A DNA stretch of 64,000 nt, from positions 248,001 through 312,000 of the forward strand of contig JALLLT010000019.1 in assembly GCA_025266875.1 (NCBI GenBank), read 5' to 3'. Below are positions 56,894-64,000 of this stretch, piece after piece (within the stretch, counting starts at the first letter, position 1; every line of letters starts with the position of its first letter). A program made the translations under genes and the position numbers. The notes below the pieces were generated by a model, which was not told where the DNA came from, did not search any database, and saw only the letters and a program-made list of their open reading frames with translations. Source of the stretch: Fennellomyces sp. T-0311 (Eukaryota; Mucoromycota; Mucoromycetes; Mucorales; Lichtheimiaceae).

Positions 56894-58971
56894 TTAAGCT
56901 TGAGTGGGTTCAACGACCGGGGTTTGTTCTACCGGTTGTCCTTGATCAGTAGGCTGTGGTTGCTCGCCTTGTGGCTGCTCGCCTTGTGGCTGCCCACCTT
57001 GTGGCTGCCTACCTCCTTGAGGTTGCTGCTGCTGCTGATCATTTGAGCCAATAACTATATGCAAAGAATAATGAATCGTCAAATCTTCCCGTACTACTTC
57101 AACGCACCTTGATCAATGATATGAAGAACGCCATTGTTCATCAAAATATTGTGTTTAACAACAGTGATGCCATTCACTATGAGCGCATATTAGATATTGA
57201 AATCTGTAAGGCAACTGTATCTCAAAAAAAAGCCTTACCGGTGAAGGCTGTCTCATTGACAGGACGTAATTGAAGTTGCTGACCACTCGCGGACTGCACA
57301 TCAAACCCATCCGATGCACCACTGGCAGTATCCGGCATCTGTCGAGGTTGCAGCAAGGGTACTTCTTGCTGATTACTCGAATTTGTAATATTGGTGGAAT
57401 AGATCACATCGTGCTGAATAATATGGTTTGCAACCAATAGTCGAAGCGTCTCCTCATTCATATTGGTCGTATCAATAGATTGCAATGCCTCATCGTTGGG
57501 TGCAAACACAGTGATCTAAGGCAAATGTATGAGTTGATCAACTCTTATGTAAAAACAAAAAGAAATAAGCTTACATTTGTGGCCTGATCCGCGTGAACTT
57601 GTTGGAGCAACCCAGTGAATGATGCCACATTGGTGGCATTGGCTAGCACTTCCGATGGTGGACGAGGTGGTACAAGCACTGCGATTCAAATCTTAATATA
57701 TATAAAAAAGCAAGGGTCTTTTGTTTGTTCGTGATGCTATTACCTTTATCGATGACATGAATGACGCCATTGGATGCCACGATATCGTGGAGTGTAACAT
57801 TGGCAAACTCGAGACCATTACCGACGGTATAATTGTTGGACTGTTGCGTTTCGTTGTTGCTCTGCGAAGATGTGTCGTCCATCTTGGATCGTGTCCAGGG
57901 ATAAATGAACCGGGTCCACCACGTACCGGCATTACCACCTTGGCCATTCTGCTGTCCTTGTCCAGGTTGCTGATCTTCTCCGGGCTGTTGGTCTTGTCCA
58001 GGTTGTTGGTCTTGATCAGGTTGATCCGTGGGCTGACTTTGGTCGGGCTCACTCTGATCTGTGGGTTGCCCTTGATCCGTAGGAACAGCTCCTCCATCTG
58101 TTGGCGTAGGTTCTTCCGTTTCTGGGGCGGCATTACTTGGTGATCCATCAATGGCAGACGGAGTGTTCGTGTTGTTGAGTTGGACCAAAAGTGGCAAACC
58201 CTTGCCCAGTTTATCAACGGTATGATTGGTCAAGAGTGTGGTAAGTACCCTTGTGTTGTTCAGGTCGTTGAACATGAACGTGCCATTCAGTATATGGTAA
58301 CGAATAATATCGGATACAGTAAAGTTTTGTAGCTCTATGAATGGGTTTTGCTCGGTTCCGTTTTGCTGTGATTGTCCTTGATCTGGTTGTCCTTGCTGGG
58401 GTTGACCGCCTTGTGGCTGTCCTCCCTGTGGCTGGCTGCCTTGTGGTTGATCTTGACCGCCGTTGGTGTCGTTTTGTGGCTGTTGCTGCAAATAGCGACC
58501 GTTCATGGAAATCCATCCGGCCATACCAAATCCTGGTTGTCCTTGGTCGCTAGGTTGCTGTTGGTCTCCGGGCTGTTGTTGATCTCCGGGTTGCTGTTGG
58601 TCGCCAGGCTGCTGTTGGTCGCCAGGCTGTTGATCGCTAGGCTGTTGATCGCTAGGTTGCTGGTCACTAGGTTGCTGGTCACTAGGCTGTTGATAACCAG
58701 GTTGTCCATCCTCAGGCTGATCACTTGTTTGATTCTTCATTTGTTCCCAGACTTGGTCGGATGGAACAAAAAGTGTATGATTGCCTGGCTTGGAAAGCAT
58801 TTCCAGAATCGGTTTGTATTCAGGTGACGATGTGAGTAGCTCGACAAATTTGGTAGCCGGCGACAGTTGCGTAGTATTCAATATCTCCAGAATGGAGCTG
58901 TGGATCAATTGTGCCGATACACCACCCATGCCTACGGCTGCTAATGTCAAAATCACCTTGCTTATCAACAT
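56894..58971 (-). CDS. Secreted fasciclin (FAS1)-domain protein with Gln/Pro-rich repeat inserts
   Basis: This is a probable cell-surface or wall-associated adhesion protein. The exons are 58971-57744, 57678-57575, 57515-57239, 57176-57108 and 57054-56894, giving about 612 residues. It has a signal peptide (MLISKVILTLAAVGMGGVSA). There are two FAS1 units. The first has SSILEILNTTQLSPATKFVE and HTLFVPSDQVW, then a very long Gln/Pro/Asp insert (tandem SDQQP and GDQQQP units), IIRYHILNGTF, a second Asp/Gln/Pro insert, and closes with LHDIVASNGVIHVID. The second has FTGLLQQVHADQ, ITVFAPNDEALQSI, LLVANHIIQHDV and NNGVLHIIDQ. The end is a QPQGGQPQGE-type repeat tail without a GPI-like hydrophobic end. 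All introns are short and fix the frame across the unit. FAS1 cores normally have no such inserts. N-glycosylation motifs (NTT, NHT, NGT, NFT) are common. Confidence 0.88.
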
Positions 58972-59444
58972 TGTTGAGATAATAATAGTAATAACAAAAA
59001 GACTGTTATGCGTAATCCAAGATTGGCTTCTCTTTTATATGAATGACATCGGTCTCGGTTTACTTTGCATGGGCCCTTTGGCCAAAAGGTTTACCCCTTG
59101 ACAACAAATTTGATCATTACTGTTGATTCTGTTGTTCGTTGTAGTCGATGCAGTTTTTGCGGTCGAACGACCAAAAAATTAAAAGTGAGGTGAATTGCAT
59201 GGAAAGCATGCACCAGCAGTAGTGGTTCAAACTGATGCGGACGATGGAAAGGAAATTCGTTCTTTTTATTAAACGAATATACCCCAGCTCTATGCCGCCC
59301 TTGCTGTAATTTGACTAGCGTTGATAAGAAAAAAAAGGGGTTGGAAAGATCGCCTTGTCAGTTCGTGTAACATACGCAGGAAAAGGAGAACAAAGACGAA
59401 GAACCGGCTCCGCTTCCTTTGCACTCACTCTGCCTTACACCACA
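58972..59444. promoter_or_regulatory. Divergent promoter region
   Basis: This is the upstream region shared by the fasciclin gene (-) and the next gene (+). A CTTTTATATG box lies about 60 bp before the fasciclin start, and a GGCCCTTTGGCC stretch at about 59071 is partly palindromic. No gene is seen. Confidence 0.35.
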
Positions 59445-60396
59445 ATGTCTGTGAGTTCATCGGTATACCACACCCAATCCATTCCTTCACAACAACAACC
59501 TCATCCGCCCAGTTTACACGAGTACCTTTCCGAGCTTGTTTCGAAACGAGTGGCGACCATCAAGTATCTCCGGCGCGCTCATGAAGGCAATACGCACTGG
59601 TTCAACACCATCCTCCTCACAAAAAACGATCTCATGTCAATCTACCCAAACTCCAAAATGCAGCGAAGGTGAGTGGGCACTGTTTTTTCTTTCAGTGCAA
59701 CGATTGATGCAACAGATTAGGTCGTGCAACTTTTACATGCTGGGAGTGTCGTTGGGTACGATACTGGATATCATGAACACGGCGGACTATCTGAAAGCGT
59801 TGGGCCAGCTGGTGAACGAGTACGAGTATCACACGAACGACCACTCCAAACAAAAAATGGTAACGCATGTGCAGCGTTGAGACGGCAGTGATGCTGATAC
59901 AGCCGTGCGGTTAGAAAAACATTTTCCGGAAAGCACGAGGAAAGGATGATGCAGGATACAGCGAAGGTGGAGAGTACACCCATCTGTTGATCCCGCATGT
60001 GGTAAGAAGTGCGTTGATGCACGTAGAAGCCGTGGCTAACCCGGGTGCGGTGTAGCCCTTCGATTTGGACTACTTTGAGACATTCTACACATTGGCGGAT
60101 ATCCTGGTGGAAGGGTACCAGAAGCTGCTCGTGGGATCCGAAGGGTGTAATCAAGCGTACTTTGAGCTGGTACTCAAGTGTGACAGTAAGCTAAAAGTAA
60201 GTGGCTTGCGTGTGTGTGTGTGTCGAGAAGCAAGACGTAGGCTCATCCATGGCGGTAGAAAATCTTTACGCTGGTGACCAAAGAGCTGGACGCGCTGGCA
60301 CGGAACGCCATCAAGGAAGAGCTGAAACTGATCGATCCATTATCCAACTCCAACAGGATCCCGCCGATCGACTTTGAAGGTGCTGATGCGATGTAA
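59445..60396 (+). CDS. Conserved-looking protein of unknown function
   Basis: I do not recognise the family. The exons are 59445-59668, 59721-59859, 59915-60001, 60056-60196 and 60259-60396, about 242 residues; every junction has GT-AG ends and keeps the frame. A Ser/Gln/Pro-rich start is followed by a helical region (LSELVSKRVATIKYLRRAHE, then HWFNTILLTKNDL), FYMLGVSLGTILDIMNTADY, a basic stretch KNIFRKARGKDD, an acidic/aromatic stretch FDLDYFETFYTLADILVEGY and a last helix KIFTLVTKELDALARNAI. It has no signal peptide or membrane segment. The all-helical pattern suggests an adaptor or scaffold. The next gene on the same strand starts 208 bp downstream. Confidence 0.7.
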
Positions 60397-60604
60397 CTTT
60401 ATATATATATATATATCTTCCTGCCTCCCCCCTACGCTCTATTACTCTTATTTTTGCATTTCTCGCGTCGTTTTCTTATCGTAATGAATGGTGAATCCAA
60501 CAAACAAACACGTCTTTTTTTTTGTCTCAGACCGAAAATATACGCCGTGGAAATTGACTAAAGGCCCGTCCAGTTTATCGTTTTTTTCCCTTGCTGAACA
60601 AACC

Positions 60605-61188
60605 ATGGAGCCGATCCGACGAAAAAGTAGGTTACACAACGGTTAACATGGCAATATGCTCAGTGTGATCTAGGCCAAGATTTATTGCACAAGGCGCTCT
60701 TGGAGACTCCCGGCCAAGGTATTTCACGAGCGTCGCTTTTTCGTATGTGCAGCCCACTCATAGATATATATATATATATATATATATGCATAGAGGGCGA
60801 CTTGCAACCGCTTGCAGAGTCCATCGAAAGCGCCATCTACGAACTCCAGAACGGCCAGGTGAATGATGGGTACAAGGAGTCGATACGATCGCATATCCTC
60901 AACTTGAAGGACAAGCAGAACCCGCTGCGACAACGCGTGCTGAACGGAGAGATCGACCCGGCCGAGTTTGCCAGCATGGTAAATGACTACTGCTAAATGA
61001 AAAAAAGTACGATAAAGCAAGGCAAACCTTTTTTAATAAAAAGAAAATGATAGGATGCTGCTGAGATGGCAACGGCCGATCGACGCAAAAGCAATGAAGA
61101 GCTGCGACGAACGTCGCTACAGGCATCGATGGGGTACAATGTAGATAATCGACCGAGACACCGCGATCTGGAGGGTGAAGACCGATGA
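60605..61188 (+). CDS. Stand-alone TFIIS central-domain (TFS2M) protein
   Basis: The exons are 60605-60626, 60674-60718, 60794-60978 and 61054-61188, 128 residues. After a short start (MEPIRRKSQDLLHKALLE) comes a nearly complete TFIIS domain II: AESIESAIYELQNGQVND, YKESIRSHILNLKDKQNPL, RQRVLNGEIDPAEFASM and DAAEMATADRRKSNEEL. This domain binds Pol II in TFIIS, Bye1 and PHF3/DIDO relatives. The C-terminal zinc ribbon with the catalytic Asp-Glu pair and the N-terminal LW domain of TFIIS are both missing; the protein ends in a hydrophilic tail (NVDNRPRHRDLEGEDR). It could be a Pol II-binding regulator without cleavage-stimulating activity, or a truncated copy. The stop is followed by an AT-rich 3' flank with no further exon that I can find. 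Confidence 0.75.
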
Positions 61189-61219
61189 TGTTTGCAATTT
61201 TTTTTTATTTTTTTTTCTT

Positions 61220-62899
61220 TTATCGGTAAAAGGTGGTATCCTGGTTATTGACGGGTGTGGAGCGTTTTTTCATACTGGACGAGCCGGCATCCTCGTCGAC
61301 TTGGGAACTGGACGAAGTGACAGAGGAGGTGGATGTGGTGGACGAGCTGGAGCTGGAGCGGCGGTGCAGACGGAAGCCGTGCACTTGGAGATGGGAGGGG
61401 GTGGAAGCAGAGGAGGCGGATTGGTAGCATCTGGAGAAGACGTCGACGACTGCAGAGGAGGAGGAAGCAGCTGCAGGTGTGGCGGTTTGTGCACGGGAAA
61501 GATGCAACAAGTCACTGCCGTCTGCATTGTTGTCGGCGTCGGTGACTTCAGTGCTTGTGGTGGGTTCGGGGCGGATATGGTATTGGTAATCGGGGGTGGC
61601 GGCTCGTCGGTTGCTCGACGTGTTGGTGGCGGTGGTGGCGGAGGTGGAGGGGGAAGGGCCCGGGGACGCATTGCTGCTGATGCAACCCACGCTGGCCGAC
61701 GACGACGGAATGGCTGAGGATGTTGAAGCGGACGACGACGACGACGACGATGATGATGATGACGAAGGCTGCTCTTCCACTTTCTCTTCCAAGTCATTCC
61801 GCGACCGTCGAAAACGCTTATTCATATCCGCCGCATCGTTGCTGGATGTGCGACGGTGATGATGCCGCCAGTCCTCGCCATCAACTTCGCTGGCCGGCTG
61901 CTTTTCTTTTTCTTCGACTTGAGGCACAACCGGCTCTTGCACTGCATCTGCAATCATGCTATCCTGTCGACTTGCCCGCTTCTTGCGACTGTTGAGCTTT
62001 GCCGACAGCGTTTCACGTTCTCGTCTTGCCGCTTCCTGCAGCATGACGCATTTCAGCTTGTAATCAACGTTTGCCCGGCTCTGCAGATACATGAAGAATT
62101 CAGACAGTTTGGAAAAGTCCCACTCTTCCGTGAACGCACGGAGGAACCGTTCGCGTTGGGCATTGTCGGCTGTCAAGTACGGTGGCGTTGCTAGAATCGT
62201 TGTGATGAGGGTCGCGGTGTATTGCGTGGCCCAGTTTTGAGTCAAATGTCGCAGGAGATACGCTCGTTTAAAGTCGCCTTTTTTTGGTGCGAGAGAGTGA
62301 AAGAAAAAGAAATCAATAACAAACGCACGCACGCACAGTATCACACACACACACCATCTTTATCACACCAATCCACGGTCACATGGCGAACCAGGATACT
62401 GGTGCTTTCCCAACGCCAATCGGACACCAGCCATTTCAATGCATTGGCAATACGCTCCAACGGATACTCGTTCGCGATACGATGCAGATACATTGCCGTC
62501 ACAAGCACGTTGTCTTCCGATTTCAACCATGTGTAGAACGTTGCATCGTATAGCTGGTCCATCCGTTTGATATTGCGATGCACGTCTCGCCAGTCGCCAC
62601 TCTCTTGCGTTGGAGCATCCATCGAACAAGCTACCACAAAAGAAAACACTCTTAGTTTTCTGTCTTTTTGGGAAACAGCCGTTACTCCTTATTTACGTAC
62701 TCGACGCTCCCTTGGTACCTGCCCATTCAGCCACCGTCAAGGCATGATGAGGTAAAATCGTACTAGATGAACCAACGCCAACCGAATCTGACCGCCGGGA
62801 ACTTAGGGGGGAAGTCGTAAAGCCATGCGACTGTGGTTGGGCGGTATACATTGAACGACTGTCAAAATGGTATGGAAGCATGTCGTTGTTGCTGGTCAT
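61220..62899 (-). CDS. Unrecognised 510-residue protein with helical core and Ser-rich tail
   Basis: The exons are 62899-62701, 62630-62355 and 62277-61220; both introns have GT-AG ends and keep the frame. The N-terminus (MTSNNDMLPYHFDSRSMYTA) is disordered. A helical core follows: VHRNIKRMDQLYDATFYTWL, ANEYPLERIANALKWLVSDW, AYLLRHLTQNWATQYTATLI, ERFLRAFTEEWDFSKLSEFF and DYKLKCVMLQEAARRERE. The C-terminal 200 residues are low complexity with poly-Ser, Thr/Ala-rich and basic patches (KLNSRKKRASRQ). The layout is that of a nuclear scaffold such as a large transcription-complex subunit, and a Mediator/Integrator-like role was considered, but I cannot place it. The GC-rich, repetitive tail creates long antisense frames that are not genes. 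Confidence 0.75.
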
Positions 62900-64000
62900 T
62901 GCGACAAAAAGCCAGAATAAAAAATAGTGGCGGCTTTTTTTTTTAAAAAAAAAAGTTAATAGACAAGGTTGCTAGGTTACCCTCACAACTTCACACAATT
63001 CCCCAAAAAAAACCCACTCTCCAGGCGGTAGGAGTAAGAAGAGTAAAGGACCGCTTAAACCAATGAAAACTAGACCATGTGACCCTTTGGAATTGCCTAT
63101 CATTGTTTCAATGTCTCTGGCTATGACAGTGCCCAGTTCTCTTTTTTATCCCGCGACGGATGATCCAAGTTCTCGTTTTGTTTGGTGCAACCCTCAACCC
63201 AATTTGTTCCGCATGCCGTCTTGCGCTTTGTTTGACGACTGTCGTCTCTTTTTATTGTTTTGCTCAAACACCGATTATGAGTTCGTTGGGAGGTTCAATG
63301 CTTCGTTCGACGTCATAAAGCTATATTTTTGCATACGGAAGGTCGTACCGAGGCGTGCCAGGTAATTGGACCAGCTGCAGCTGGTTGAGATGGTCGCACC
63401 GATATTTTTTTTTCTTGCCTTGATGGAACCATCCAATCCCCCCTCAGCGTTGGTATTCTTGTTGCTTTGTCAACGGCCTGGGTCAATCTGACACATAGTT
63501 GCCCAGTCTATCTTTGAGGACACTGTTCTATTGACCCAGTGCAAAAACATGGTTCATTTTTTTTCACACCGCAGATCACACGAGTTCATCCGGAACACGT
63601 CCCGCGTGAAGGTTCCATACCCGCCCACAAACTGGTTCTTTGTTCTTGAACTAGTACAACGACGACAACAACAACAACAACAACAGTCTTAATCTATACA
63701 TTACAGCCACTCTTTGATTTCCTCATGTCTTTGAATTCACAAGATACAGTCTACTCGGTAAACGGACGAACGAAATGCCACTCTTTTAAGCAGCACCATC
63801 CATCCTGTTAAACAATGGCAAACTATCGAAATGTCATTTCGAATCGCTTTTGATCGTTGAAGGCTCACTTGGTGCAATGGGTGATGGTTGTCATGACAGC
63901 ATCGAATTGTTGTGCAACGCAATCATAACGTGGTTGGGCGCCATTGTTGATATACTCAATTCATTCTTTCTTTACTTTCCAAACAGCGGCCATATGCGGG
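62900..64000. other. Right-end spacer, upstream flank of the preceding gene
   Basis: No gene is firmly supported. AACCAATG (CCAAT) lies at about 63058. A 100-codon plus-strand frame (63063-63365) has no recognisable features. A CAA microsatellite sits at about 63661-63687. The window ends without showing the next gene. Confidence 0.4.

Noticed and set aside
61175..61717. 180-codon Gly-rich plus-strand ORF
   Set aside because: It is antisense to the poly-Ser/Thr tail of the minus-strand gene; the Gly richness is the mirror of Ser codons.
63063..63365. 100-codon plus-strand ORF as a gene
   Set aside because: No recognisable features, no introns, no homology that I can name; it lies in a promoter-like flank.

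Overview
The window looks like nuclear DNA of a filamentous fungus, most likely Mucoromycota (Mucorales-type). Genes are split by many short GT-AG introns of about 45-95 bp with CTAAC/CTGAC-like branch points. The conserved genes are fungal (EDC3, a mitochondrial dynamin of the Mgm1 type, an Sth1/Snf2 remodeller, a Zn2Cys6 factor, an ABCB transporter, a fasciclin protein), and there are several F-box/LRR paralogues of the kind that is abundant in zygomycetes. The genus call is inference, because no marker gene such as rRNA is present.

Layout. 0.4-10 kb is compact and housekeeping-like: EDC3 (+), MGM1/OPA1-type dynamin (-) and an STH1/SNF2-type chromatin-remodelling ATPase (+), with intergenic gaps of only about 200-230 bp. 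10-28 kb is gene-poor. It holds one LRR-like gene, two pogo/Tc1-type MITE relatives (the second lies at 42.9 kb), a degenerate intron-rich repeat, a 111-bp tandem exon/intron-like array, a decayed hybrid histidine kinase, and a repeat that carries both a truncated LINE insertion and a tRNA-like Pol III unit. 28-34.5 kb holds a Zn2Cys6 transcription factor followed by two same-strand F-box/LRR genes. 35.9 kb has a tiny secreted cysteine-rich ORF with a probable frame break. 37.9-42.3 kb is a full-length ABCB (P-glycoprotein-like) transporter with a 17-nt microexon. 43.5-45.3 kb is an unrecognised Ser/Thr-rich gene whose C-terminal half is built from serially duplicated exons. 45.5-48.3 kb is a complete PIF/Harbinger element (TIRs, TTA target duplication, DDE transposase, Myb/SANT-like second gene), abutting a MITE. 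49.4-50.6 kb is a second copy of the intron-rich repeat, and it contains a striking array of ten consecutive short hairpins. 50.8-52.4 kb is the inverted partner of the 24-27 kb repeat, without the LINE insertion. 52.6-54.4 kb is a CACTA-like element. 55.2-56.7 kb is a decayed LRR gene. 56.9-62.9 kb is again compact and genic: a secreted fasciclin protein, an unrecognised conserved-looking gene, a stand-alone TFIIS central-domain protein, and an unrecognised 510-residue protein.

The conserved genes flank a repeat-rich, fast-changing interior that holds the paralogous, lineage-restricted and broken genes. The items I consider most likely to be undescribed are the compensatory hairpin array at 50.09-50.30 kb, the rod-folding tRNA-like transcript present in two inverted copies, and the serially exon-duplicated gene at 43.55-45.27 kb. 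All exon boundaries were derived by eye from splice signals and reading-frame continuity; none has transcript support.
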